60,000 bases of DNA from assembly GCA_964035545.1 (NCBI GenBank), contig OZ037772.1, positions 11,847,818-11,907,817 of the forward strand, read 5' to 3'. This document shows positions 19,906 to 33,000 of this stretch, piece by piece; the first letter of the stretch is position 1; each line of letters starts with the position of its first letter. The DNA is from Bugula neritina. Its lineage: Eukaryota > Bryozoa > Gymnolaemata > Cheilostomatida > Bugulidae. A program made the translations under genes and the position numbers. Under the pieces are notes generated by a model that worked only from the letters and a program-made list of their open reading frames with translations, made no database searches and was not told the DNA's origin.

Positions 19906-20005
19906 TTATACATATATATACATATATATATACAAATAATATATACAAATAATATATACAAATAATATATACAAATAATATATACAAATAATATATACAT
20001 ATATA
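19848..20005. repeat. (AT)n and 14-bp tatatacaaataat tandem repeats
   Basis: About 50 nt of (TA)n leads into about five copies of a 14-bp unit (19930-19998). Confidence 0.9.
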
Positions 20006-20603
20006 CACAGTAAAACTGCGCAAGATTTCAGAAAAGTACTGTCTAGTTTATTAATACACTCACCATCGGCTCTACATGAGTTTCATTGTTGGAACTTTCA
20101 GAATATCGTACAGGAATAATTATGTCCTCCAACATTTCTTGTCTGCAACTTTCAATCTTGGGCTACACACATCAGGATATGTGAATGGTATATTGCAAGT
20201 AGTGCTGCACTCAATGAAATATGATGTATATTATCAAGGCTGCAAATGGTATGATTACTTACCTTTCATTACTCACTATTAGCAATTCATCAACTCAAAT
20301 TCTTATATGTGAAAATATTAGGTTCTGAAATTACATAATTTTTTAGAAGACCAATTTTCAATAAAAGTTTTTAGTAATATAAGGATTTAGGTAAAAAGTT
20401 GTAAAAGATATTCAATGACACTATCGTGTAGGTTATATTGAGTTAGCAATGTTAGGTTGGCCAAAACAACAGTTTCCAATGTGTATAAAACAATTCTGTA
20501 AACACCTACGGCTACTACACCCAGTTTTCATTAAAAATCTTTAAACTAATAAAGCATGAGCTAGAAACAAGAAATCATCATTTTAATTTTATAAAAAGAC
20601 TCA

Positions 20604-20998
20604 TCATGTCGAAAAAACTTCCGGCTCATAAACCACCTCAAAGTTCTCTGAGTCCAATCTCTTGTAGATGCCTTGTTTAAACTGGAAGAAGTCTTTGTAG
20701 AAGTTGCCAAGGAAACGATTGTAGAGTTTCTTAGCCATGACACTGTCAGGTTGCTGCTGTCCGGTCTGCTTACAAATCGTGTCATAGTAGTCCCATGATA
20801 CAGTGTGGAAGTTCTTAGGCTTCAGTCCGCGATCCGTAACATTCTTCTTGCAGGTATCTTGATAGTCTTTTTCCATTTCCTTAGATAATTTTTTTAACAG
20901 AACTTCAGGTAGAGACTGGAGCTATCATATTTTCTATTTTAAAATAGTGTTAAGAAGCTAGCTGTATCTGTACACACACACGCACACACGCAAACACA

Positions 20999-21091
<93 letters not shown>

Positions 21092-24000
21092 ACACATTAG
21101 GTGCTGGAATCTTACCTCCCTGCTAGGTGTTGGAATTTTCTCTGCAATCAAAGCGGCAGCGAGGTCAGCCTGGACACAGAATTCCCTAAATGGTGAACCC
21201 AGTTTGTAGAGGCCGATGTAGTAGAGACTGGGGTGAGCTATGTCCACCATCATTCTGTAGATGTTGGTCACATGATCCTCTTTGATCACTGGATGACATC
21301 TTTCACTCAGGAAGGAGAATTCATGCCTACAGTTAATAATAAAAGATTAATTCTTACAGCAATAAAGATGTACATGATGTTTCAAGTATGTACTGATGCA
21401 CTGCCTTGACATAGCAACAACTATTTAATATTACTTAAACCTGCAGCAAACAATGCAGTATAAAAACAATTGTTGCTACAGTAAATAAACCATGTACCTG
21501 ATTATATACGTTCATGCAACTTGTAAAAACTTGTATCAGAACCAGACAAAAAAGTACCGGGTTAATTACACGTAACCAGAACCACAATGCAGCTATAAGC
21601 ACCTAGCTGCTAGGTGATTCACATCTTAGCCAGAACTACATAGCCAGAGTCGCACACTATAATTAGAAATACACAGTGCAATGGTTACCTGTATCCAGTT
21701 CCTAGTAAAATTATGTCAGCTTGCACAACTTTGCCATCGAGGAAGGTGATGTCATCTCCGTCTATCCTAACTATGTCCTTGACATATTCAGCATTTTCAC
21801 AGAGCGGGGCTGTGATGTGGTTGTAGTGATGGCTTACGTATATCTGTAATAGACTGGGATTTATCAGAAAATAACACCGGGCAAAGAGGCGGCGGTACAA
21901 GTAAAGTTTATAAGGTTTCCAAAAGGAATTTGAAACTGAAGCAATAGAGATTGCCAAATATCTCAATGCTGGTTTCATTATTGAGTTATTGAGTTATAGT
22001 AATCAATATAATCTATCAATAATAGTCAATCATAATATTCAATATAGTAATTTGTGAGAAAATAAGTCATTATTATTATCTTTGGCCTTTTCGCAACATA
22101 GTGTATTCGCAAAGTGTTATGCTTATTATTGGTTTAGATACATTATTATATACTATTCTGATATCTTGCACTCTAACATAGTATCCAAAATTTCACTCTC
22201 GACATAATTATTAATTTTAGGCTTTATAGTAAAAAACTGCAAAATACAGCCCCATTAGGGACACAGTTTTTAAAATACTTAAATCATTCAACACATTCTA
22301 ACAAATTTCTTAAAATTAATAAATACCATCTCCACATAATAAATAATAAATACTAATAATTTAGAAAGTGAATTGTGTTTACAAGCAATCTAGTGGTAAG
22401 ACAATTTGTATGAAGCTAAACAATACCCAGCTTAAGTATTGCACTATAATAATTTTTTTTACTGCCACATTATAATTACTTGTTTCGCATAAAAGATAAA
22501 GAGAGAACGCAACTCCTTTTCACTGAAACGCCCACCTTCTTAGCTACTGTGTGTATTTCCACCAGAATATCCAGTGCTGAGAACCTAGCTCCAACTATCA
22601 CCACTGTCTTACCAACATAGTGTGACGGGTTCTGGTAGTAGCGACTATGAATTATCTCCCCTGTGTACGTCTGTTTGCCATCAAAGTCGGGAATGTACAT
22701 CTTCGACTCATGACTAAAATGAATTCGAGGTTATTTGACTTACATAATTAATATATTGTGTATTTAGAACCTACATGTTGCTCAGGATGTTTTGAAAGAA
22801 AGTTTTATCACGTTTTACAGCCTAATCATGAAACATTGTAGACTATAATACTATAGATATAGCATAAAGTAATGCATTATTTATAAAGTTCTATAAAAAT
22901 TTTCTCACAGTTCTTAAGATAGAAAAGAGGTTTCATTATATTATATACTTCCCATCCTATTTCAATTTGATCATAAAGTATTTTAGACGGAGATAAATGG
23001 TATATGTTATATAGTCTATTAGTTAGTATAAGTTAAATCATTATTTTTAAACCCTGTAAAAACACTACACGGCCTACTGTGATGCCTAAAAAACTTTGGC
23101 TTCACTAATTATAGCTTAGTTTTATTTTAGTACATTTTTAATCTTGACCTTGGCATATAAGCTAAAGCACAATACTATGTACGAACCCAACAGCTACAAT
23201 AACAGCATCACACTTTTTGTTCTTTATAGCTCCGGTCTCCTCATTCCTTGCCATCACGTTCCATCTCTCTTTCCCTTTTACAGAGGAGATAATGTCGACA
23301 TTCAGAACAGTGTGACGGAACTGAAATAAGATAATAGAGTACTTAAGGTCAGGTTGAAGTTTGTCTTAGCACACATTGAGATGTCAGATCTTCATTGTAA
23401 CCAGCTCAATAGATTATGTATCACTTGAATGTATATTTCTGGTTGCACAATGGTTCACAACATATCACTTATAATATGGCATATTTATATGTTTTGTTCA
23501 GTGATATAGAAAATTATAAATTTGAATAGTATTAATAATCGCAGTGTATTCTAAAGAATATAGGTTTCAAGGTACGTGTGAAATCAGCCAATAATTGGTA
23601 GTTTATTTTAATTCTCACCTATCAGCAGCAGTTTGTTATTGAAATGTAACAGTAGCCAGTGTGACAGGTTTTCTGTCAAATTAAACTTTCGTTATATTAT
23701 GATAAATTGTTTCTGATCTACACTTTGTAGCAATTCTGAACTACATTGAAGGAAATGTAAACAGTCTTGACTGAAGTATATTTTTCAACAGCTAGCTAGT
23801 TTAATTGTATATATGGAAATATGGAAGATGAGTGACCTAGACTTTAAAGTTAATAATGAGAACAAAATTGTTATTCAAAAGGATCTTTTATCTCTAAGAC
23901 ATGTAATAATGGAGTTTATACCAGGTAACAGAACTTGCCTAGTGTTATGTAACCTGTATAATTATAAGAGCTCACCTGAATGTACTGGTATAACTCGAAA

Positions 24001-25402
24001 TGCTTGGCGAAAGACTCTATATACTCAAGGATCATCCTATGGGGTAGGTAGGACACTTTGATGTCCGCAGGAAAAGGAAATCCCGGATACCCAATTATTT
24101 CTTTTGGAAAGTTGGCCCTGAAAACGAATTTGAACATCTAAGATAACTGTCAAAAATATTAAAATTGCTAGCTAGCTTAATGGTGTTTTGGATAGCTAAT
24201 CTTTCCATTGGAAGCTGTTTGCATATGAAAGCTGCTAGTTATTTCTATGCTTTCACTTCTATACCTTTATAAGGAGTAATGGGGTATATGCTCACCTATG
24301 CTTATAGTATATCCAACCATAAATATAAATAAAATCTTATTAACTCATAAAAGGCTTTAGTTGCTATATATAATTATTAATTATCAAATGCAATAACTTT
24401 TCGTGGGGGAATATTGTATTTAATCAACTGCTGCCGGTATGTTCAGCACCTATGCTGATTGGCTGAAAAATTCCAAGAATGTTATTTATTATTTAAAATA
24501 TCAACACTGCGCAAACTTTCTGCTTGAATGAGTGAGTTAGTCAGATAGACTCAAGTTGACATGTTAAAACATAGATGTAGTCTGTAGAGGCACCGAATAC
24601 AATATCTTTTTGTCAACAATAGTTATGTATATGTCTTGAAATGTTGTCTTCACTACATACCAGATATGTTTGATGTCTATTTAGTATTTATACAGTCATA
24701 TAAATATTAGTATTATAGCTACTGTCCTAAAGATAATTAACATAAACTTGAACTGGATAATACTTTATATATATTGCATGCACTTGAATGTTGCTTTAAA
24801 AGTTTCAGTATAGCTTATATTAGAAATCATAAGTTAGTTCAGCATGTATCACAGCAGCATTCACAACATATATATGCAGCAAAAGAAGTTTCAATTTTCT
24901 TAATTATCTTGGTGAATTTTTTTCGAGAATTATTAAAAATTTGTTAAAACATAACATCTTTTGCTACATTACTTGTCTAAAACATATTATTAAGGGGAAT
25001 TCTCTAAAGCTATTTTTTCTATACTGCATTTTATTGATATGGAAATGACTTAGATGCATAGCTAGAAAAAAGATGCTATTTGGAAACGAAACCAGAAATC
25101 TTTTTGAAAGCTGAAATATTTCTGCCTTCTTATACAATGAACTTTATTCTCAAAACACACATTTGACATGCCTATATTTGCTGAATCTCACATAAAAACT
25201 AATGGTTAGCACTATTAGACTGAGCTCACCTTAAGTTGTCATACATAGGAGAGTTCTTGTAGGGGTCCCTGTTCACCCAGATTCCACCTACCCTGTCGCT
25301 AACCTCATACGCCGTAATATTCACCTCATCCTTGTATTTACTCAGCGATCTGATCGCTGCGAGTCCCGACGGCCCAGCCCCGATGATCACCACTTCTTTC
25401 AT
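20604..25402 (-). CDS. FMO: Flavin-containing monooxygenase, tandem copy 1 (7 exons, 422 aa)
   Basis: Exons: 25402-25230, 24117-23976, 23320-23187, 22713-22536, 21843-21689, 21326-21116, 20879-20604; phases agree throughout. FMOs use FAD, NADPH and O2 to oxygenate soft nucleophiles (N or S). The FAD-binding motif IGAGPSGLA is intact (7-15), as is the E-x-x-x-x-GG-x-W segment (EVSDRVGGIW). The FMO signature region reads YTGEIIHSRYY (166-176). The second dinucleotide motif, which should be GxGxxG for NADPH, reads GARFSA (191-196) where copy 2 has GAGFSG, so two glycines are gone. Copy 1 also lacks three residues (YTQ) before WDYYD in exon 7, and its intron 3 donor is gttcgt rather than gtacgt. 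The 422-aa length resembles the roughly 430-aa invertebrate FMOs, which lack the vertebrate C-terminal membrane tail. The frame is fully open, so this is either a functional variant or a very early pseudogene. Confidence 0.92.
20974..21090. repeat. (CA)n microsatellite in FMO copy 1 intron 6
   Basis: About 115 nt of nearly pure CA occupies half of a 236-nt intron. The matching intron of copy 2 holds a shorter, interrupted version at 27470-27527. Confidence 0.95.
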
Positions 25403-25640
25403 GACGACTCTAGTAAGATGATTACTCTAGTAAGATGTTGTCTAGCAGAGAGTTAGACCTGCAGTGAACTGTCAACTTGCAAGTATTGAGGTGTCTGATT
25501 TATGTGTCATGTAGTTCAATGTGTACACAGGGTAAGGTTATCTTGAAAGTATTGCATGAATGTAGTCTTAGTTTTTTGTTATGCTATGGGTGGTATGTGC
25601 ATTGCCTGCCTGACTATTGCTTAGGCCTTAGAACATGGCT
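25403..25640 (-). promoter_or_regulatory. 5' flank of FMO copy 1, duplicated in copy 2
   Basis: From the start codon out to about 25,640 the sequence is almost identical to 33802-34048 upstream of FMO copy 2, including the close repeat ctctagtaagatg...ctctagtaagatg. Both paralogues therefore began with the same proximal promoter and 5' UTR. No TATA box can be assigned. Confidence 0.6.
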
Positions 25641-25689
25641 ACACTGTAGACAATATGAACTTATAAAATATAAATCTTGACATCAGTAA

Positions 25690-26640
25690 GAAAATGGAAT
25701 TTTATATGTAAACTCTAAATCTATAACCATCCACCCCATGTCATAAGAAACATCACACAAGCCAGGAACAATAGGCTCCCAACCTCTCATCTAACGGAGA
25801 AGTTTTTAGTCAATCAACAAGAAGTACTAATTAAAAGTTGGTACACACACAGCTTAACAGTCCAGCCAAAACACACTACTAGCAGACCAAAAAGAACAAA
25901 AAAAGAAACATCACATGCTATAACCCTCCATTCTCCAAAAGTGTAACAAGTAACCTGGAAAAGCTTTTTTTTTTAAATTCTGCATGGAGGAAGAAATACC
26001 CAGAGATCACAAACTCTACAAAAATTTCAACAAAAACAACATAAAACTCAATTATAGAAATCTAAACAACATTATCAACAGCCACAATCAAAGATTACTC
26101 AACCCAGCAATCTAACCTCCTCAAAAATGTAACCGTAAAAGCAACACAGCGTGTCCACTAGACAGAAAATGCCTCACCAAGTGTATCATATATTATACCA
26201 AGCTACATTTACATCCAATAACGGCAGCCAACCTCAAACCTACGTAGGAACATCAGAAACAGAATTCAAGACCAGATTATATAACCACAAATCAAATTTT
26301 AACAACAAAACAAAAAAGAATCACCCCAAACTGAACAAATACATCTCGGAATTAAAAGAAATGAGATTTTATCCACATGCAGACATGCAAGAAAGCACTA
26401 CCTGGGCAACATCACATAACCATACAAACCACAGCAACTCCTAACTATTTTATTACCTATAATAAATAAGCTTTTATAGTCTAATCCTTTTATAACCAGC
26501 ATGCTTTATACATTTTATTTATTTTTAGTCTGACACCTGAAGAGTGCAGTTCACTGTACCAAACTATTTAGTCGTGTGAGATTTTTTACATAAAATGTTA
26601 TATATCTTTATCAATCTGAAGCTGACAGTGTATATATAGT
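25690..26640 (+). mobile_element. Penelope-like retroelement relic (C-terminal zinc-knuckle and GIY-YIG region)
   Basis: A frame with the linker CPLDRKCLTK (about 26149-26180), preceded by LLNPAI and PPQKCNRKS, continues after a one-base shift into VYHILYQATF and then QTYVGTSETEFKTRLYNHKS, the GIY-YIG endonuclease core (here TYVG for YIG), and KLNKYISELK. This order (end of RT, CPLxxKCL knuckle, GIY-YIG) is that of Penelope-like elements. Several stops lie upstream and the RT palm is missing. A 3' hairpin-like CACCTGAAGAGTGCAG...ACTGTACCAAAC is at 26540-26570. The element is inactive and sits at the boundary between the two FMO copies. Confidence 0.8.
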
Positions 26641-27053
26641 TTGTTAATGTCAAATAGTGCTGCACTCAATGAAACACTATGTGTATCATTGACGCTGTAT
26701 TAACTGATTAGTTGCCCTTCATCATTCACCATCAGCAATTCATCAACTGAAAATTTTATTTGTGAAAATATTAAGTTCTAAAACTACATAAGTTTTTAGA
26801 AGACTAATTTTAAATAAAAGTTTTTAGTAATATATAAGGATTTAGGTGAAAAGTTGTAAAAATATTTAATGACACCATCATGTAGGTTATATTGAGTTAG
26901 CAATGTTAGGCTGGCCAGAAACCACTTCTATTGTATATAAAACGAAAGTATATATACCTACTACACCCAGGTTTCATTGAAAATGTACTTATAGACTACT
27001 AAAGCATAAGCTAAAAATTAGAAATCATCATTTCAATTTCATCAAAAGCCTCA

Positions 27054-30000
27054 TCATGTTGAAAAGACTTCCGGCTCATAAACCACCTCAAAGTTCTCTG
27101 AGTCCAATCTCTTGTAGATGCCTTGTTTAAACTGAAAGAAGTCTTTGTAGAAGTTGCCAAGGAAACGGTTGTAGAGTTTCTTAGCCATGACGCTGTCAGG
27201 TTGCTGCTGTCCGGTCTGCTTACAAATCGAGTCATAGTAGTCCCACTGTGTGTAGGATACGACATGGAAATTCTTAGGCTTCAGGCCGAGATCCGTGACA
27301 TTCTTTTTGTAGGTATCTTGGTAGTCTTTCTCCATTTCCTAACATGCAGAATGTTTATCAGGATTTCAATTGAAAATGTTTAAAGTTTATGCTTTTAGGC
27401 ACTTGAGCTATGAAGGTACATGTGAGTTCTATAATCACTACATCACACTGTGTTCAAGATTTGTAAGTGTACACACACACGCGCACACGCGCACACGCGC
27501 ACACAGACACTCACACACGCACACATGCATACTGGCAGAGACATGAAGTGCAGGAATCTTACCTCTCTACTAGGGGTTGGAATTTTTTCAGCAATCAAAG
27601 CGGCAGCCAAATCAGCCTGGACACAGAACTCTCTGATTGGTGAGCCCAGCTTGTTGAGACCGATGTAGTAGAGACTGGGGTGAGCTATGTCCACCATCAT
27701 TCTATAGATGTTGGTCACATGATCCTCCTTGATCACTGGATGACATCTTTCACTCAGGAAGGAGAAGTCATACCTGTACCAATAGTATAATATGACAGTA
27801 AGTTTTACAGCAATGAAGATGTAAGTGATGTGCCAAGTATGTATGCATTGATGCACCACTTTTAACAAAGCTTAATATAATGTAACACAATACTAGAGTG
27901 GAAACTGCTCATAACTATACAGAACCCTCTATACCAGTGGTTTCCAACCTTTTTCATACTATTCCACCCTTTCATAAATGTTGGCTACTAATCCCCCCCC
28001 CCCCCCCCCCCCCCCCCGTTACCAAGAGAGTCCTGAGTGTTTAGGAAAGGAGAGAAAGGAAACTAACAACATTTGCTAAGATGAGCTGTCTGTGTGCCCA
28101 GATCAAAAGAGTATTGTCTAAGATTTCAGACCTCATGGCATAAGAAAATGTAAAGCTGCAACAAAACATGCAATACATGAAGTTGTGTGATTCTATGTTT
28201 AATATGTGAAAACATGTATCAGAGTTAAAATGAGCCCACTATAGTTTTCTATCTGTCCTACATACCGAGAGGCAAACAATTAAGCACCGCGTGGCTCACA
28301 CATAGCTAGAATCAGACAACCAAGTACCATGCGAGTCACACATAACCATAACTACGCGGCTGAGTACCAAAAAGAAAAATTACCTGTATCCAGTGCCCAG
28401 GAAAATGATGTCGGCTTGCACGACTTTGCCATCGAGGAAGGTGATGTCATTTCCATTTATCTTAGCGATGTCTTTGACATACTCAGCATTTTCACAGAGT
28501 GGGGCTGTGATGTGATCATCGTGATGACTTACGTATATCTGAAATAGATTGGAATTTATCAGAAAATAGAGCCTGGCAAAAACATGGTACAAGTAAAATT
28601 CAGTGTCTAGGCAGAAAATTTAAAACTGAAGTAATAGGTAGCTTATAAACTATAATATATATAACTTATATATTATATAAATTATATATTGTAAATCATA
28701 ATATATATCAATAATAAATTCAGTGCTTAGACAGGAATTTAGAAACTAAAGCAATGTAACTTGCTAGTTATCGCAATGTTCAAAAATTTAAAAGCAATTT
28801 AGTTGTATCATTTAACTAATTAATTTTTGTCAGAAAATGACCATTATTAGTGTCTTTTCAATTTAATATAATTTATTTGCAAATTATTGTTATTTTAGAT
28901 TTACCAATTCCTTGAAAACAGTAAATGCATTATCTCCACATTATAATCCAGCGGTTTTGAAGCATATTAAATAATAAATACTAGTACTTTAGATTAAATG
29001 AATTGTGTTTACAAGCAATCCAGTGGTAAAACAATTTATATGCAATAAACTAGAAAGATGTGGCCAAAGTAAAACAATATAACGTTATATGGCACTATAT
29101 AATAGTTACTTGATGACAAGTAGCAGAGATGAAAACAACTGTCTATTTATAGTCTATTTATAGGAAGCTAAATGATACACAGGTCAAGTATTGCACTATA
29201 TATATAATATTATTTTTCCACCATATGATACTTGTTAATTTATGGCCAGAGTTTACAGAGAGAAAGCAATTCTTTTCCACAGAAATGCCCACCTTCTTAG
29301 CTACGGTGTGTATATCCACCAGGATATCCAGCCCTGAGAACCCAGCTCCCACTATCACCACTGTCTTACCAACATAGTGTGACGGGTTCTGATAGTAGCG
29401 GCTATGAATTATCTCCCCTGTGTACGTCTGTATGCCATCAAACTCGGGAATGTACATCTTCGACTCATGACTAAAAGCAATTCCAAAGTTACCTGACTTA
29501 CATACTTTATATATTGTGTATTTAATATGTTATTGATTTGTCTGTGTATTTAGAATCTACATGTTCTTCAGTATATTTCAGATTAAAAGAAAGTTTTATC
29601 AAATCTCACAGTTTAGTCATAAAACACTTTGGGATATAATGTTCTTATACAATAAAGAGAATAAAGTAATCCATTCTTTACAAAGTTCTACAACGTTTTA
29701 TTAAGTATTCTTAATATAGAAAAGAGATTTCATTTTATTATATTAACATATTATATATATTTTATATTACAGTGTGATGAGGAAGCATTAGATTGATATA
29801 AATGACATATATAAATTAGCGCCCTCTTTAGTACAGAAGTCATTCAATATCTCTAACATTGAAAAGGCATTATATGACCCACTTTGATGCTTAAAAATAC
29901 TAAGGCTGCAATAATAATAGCTTATAGTTTTGATAAAACATTCCTGCATGACAGTTGACCTTGACATAGCCCAAAAACATTATAATATACGTACCCAGTG

Positions 30001-33000
30001 GCTATAATAACGGCATCACACTTCTTGTTCATTATAGCTCCAGTCTCCTCATCTCTCACCATCACGTTCCATCTCTCTTTCCCCTTTACGGAGGAGATAA
30101 TGTCCACATTCAGAACAGTGTGACGGAACTGAAAGGACCACAGAATACTCGAGGTCAGGTTGAGTACTGCCTCAGCACATTGAGATGCTAGCTCTATATT
30201 GTGACCAACTCAATAGATTTTGGATCATGTGAATGTATAGCATATGTTCTTGGATTGCACATTGATTCACAACAATATATCCCTAATATGGCATTATATT
30301 GTGTTCAGTACTTTATTTCCAAGACTTGCATGCATAGAGCCGTTTGTTAAAACTGTGTTTGATCTTAGTTTCATTATATTATAATAAATTTCTTCTGCTG
30401 ATCTACACTTTGTAGCAACTGAACTATATTGAAGGAAATGTAAACAGTCTTGACTGAAGTATATTTTTCAACAGTTTAATTGTATATATGGAAATATGGA
30501 AGATGAGTGACCTAGACTTTAAAGTTAATAATGAGAACAAAATTGTGATTTAAAAGGATCTTTTATCTCTAAGACATGTAATAATGGAGATTATACCAGG
30601 TAACAGAACTTGCCTAGTGTTATGTAACCTTTATAATTATAAGGGTTTACCTGAATGTACTGGTACAACTCAAAATGTTTGGCGAAAGACTCTATATACT
30701 CGAGGATCATCCTATGGGGTAGGTAGGACTCTTTGATGTCAGCAGGAAAAGGAAATCCTGGATACCCAATCACTTCCTTTGGAAAGTTGGCCCTGTAAAC
30801 AAATTCAAAAACGTACGATAACTGTCTAAAATATGAAGATGCAGGTTTTACTAGCTTGGTGATTTCAATAGCTAATGTTCACACATGAAAGCTGCTAGTT
30901 ATTTCTATGCTTTCACTCCTATACCTTTATAAGGAGTAATGGGGTATATGCTCACCGCTTATAGTATATCTAACCGTGATTATAAATTTTATTTGCTTAT
31001 AAAAGACCTGTATATGTAATTTGATGTCATACCTGCATATAACTCATCCCTTACCCTTATATTTCTCTCTGCTATGCTATTTATTCAGTCCCATAGCAAT
31101 GTGCTGGTATTGTAATATACATTTCTTACATGCTCTGCCATGTATGTAGCCATTCATTATATTTTTACATTATTCATGTGTAAGATTCAGCCCATCAGAA
31201 GTGTATATAAGCTCTAACTAAACATCTTTATAACTTATATTATTGTAAAGTTCTGTAGGGTTAAACTGCCAACTTTCTGCATTTTCTTTTTATATATCTT
31301 GAAATTATCAATATTGAGTTTGCTTCCAAATTTCACAAGTCAAATGTTAAAAATTCACAATTAAGCTTGCAAGTATACCCTAGATAAATTTCTCCACAAC
31401 CAATTAGCAGTATCTGCTTAGCATATATGTTTTGTTTTGATGTAACATGAATGAGTTCACAGTGTAGCTATTGCACAATGGTGCCTGGCTAACTTATTCC
31501 AAAACTTTGATTGGCTGAGCGTTAGATCTGATTTACCAAAGACATAATTTATTAACCCATTTACTATGACATATATGAATGCTGCATAGCTATTTATAGA
31601 AACTATATTATTGAACAAATATTTTAGCCACAGGTAGAAAACAATGCTATAGATATGATATTAGGCTACATATTTTGCAGAATATAGGGCTATTTGGTGG
31701 CTCCCTAGTAAACTGGACACCTTGCCATTGATAGCCAATAGCTATGAATGAAGCTATATTTTGAAGCTGTCTAATATATATTGGTTTTACATTAAATGTA
31801 TAATATTATTATAATTTTTACTGTAATATAATACACAGATAGACAAAGCTGGCCATAACACTTTAACCTACTTATTTCAACAGCGCTACTGCAATAGAGA
31901 TAAAATTGCTGCCAATTTGTTTAGTATAGAAATTAATTCCTAAAGTATGGAATGAGCTCCAAATTAAAGACAGTTAGAAATTACAGATGCATCTCTTGCA
32001 AATTCTAGCAAATTCTAGCATATAGCCTTTTATCATATAACAAGATATTTACTTTAAGTCATCATGAAGCAAGTGCAATATTACTGCTTGGCAAACAAAC
32101 AGAATTACAGTGAAAGCTCAGCAAATTTATTTCTTTCTCCTTTTACTTCCTGCAAGTTTGGTTTATTTAATACTTGACCATGAGCCTTAAGCAAATATAT
32201 ATACAAATTTAGTCTTAGTCTTAGCTAATATAGTTTATTTCCTTGAACTTGATCTTATAATTGAGCCTTCGCCAACATACTTTGCAGACTATGTTGCTTA
32301 GTAATAGAGCTTACCGGGTTTTCACATGAATTCTTAAACATAATATTATATTATAATATTATATTACATTATATTATATTATACTATACTGTATTATATT
32401 ATATTATATTATATTAACATAGTACTAGTTCCGATGAAACTTTTTCATAAAATTATTTTGATGCAATTATTTCTATATAAGTCAGAAGCTGAGACTACTT
32501 TAGTGTAAATAAATAAGGCTTAAGGCTCATTGCCTATGTTTACACTAATATAAGACAACTTTCAATTAATGTTTTGCTGATAATTAGTCACAATTTTCAA
32601 ATTGACCTAAAATATATGTTATGATTATTAAATGTCACATGCAGTTCTTTGTGGGGAATTATTGCATTTGATCAGCTGCTGCCAGCATGGTCAGTGGCTA
32701 TGCTGATTGGTCAGTGGCTATGCTGCTGCCAGAATTTCAATGAAGAATATTTAACAGGCTGATATTTAATATTCAAAATATAAACACTGCAATCTTTCTG
32801 CTTGAATGAGCTTAAGTTGGTCAGATAGGCCAAAGAACAAGTTGACATGCTATATAAAATTAATATAGATGTGGAGGCACTGGAAATGTGTTTCTGTCAA
32901 CAATAGTAGAGTATATGTTTTGGAATGCTGTCTCCGCTGCATACCAGATCTGTTTTATGTCTATTCAGTATTTAAACAGTCATATAAATATTATTTTTAC

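Noticed and set aside
20939-21289. 116-aa ORF with poly-Cys/Val tail
   Set aside because: It is FMO copy 1 exon 6 read through its donor into the (CA)n repeat.
26151-26444. A complete gene of 97 aa with a GIY-YIG domain
   Set aside because: The true family frame starts upstream in another frame and has stops; it is the broken end of a retroelement, not a cellular nuclease.
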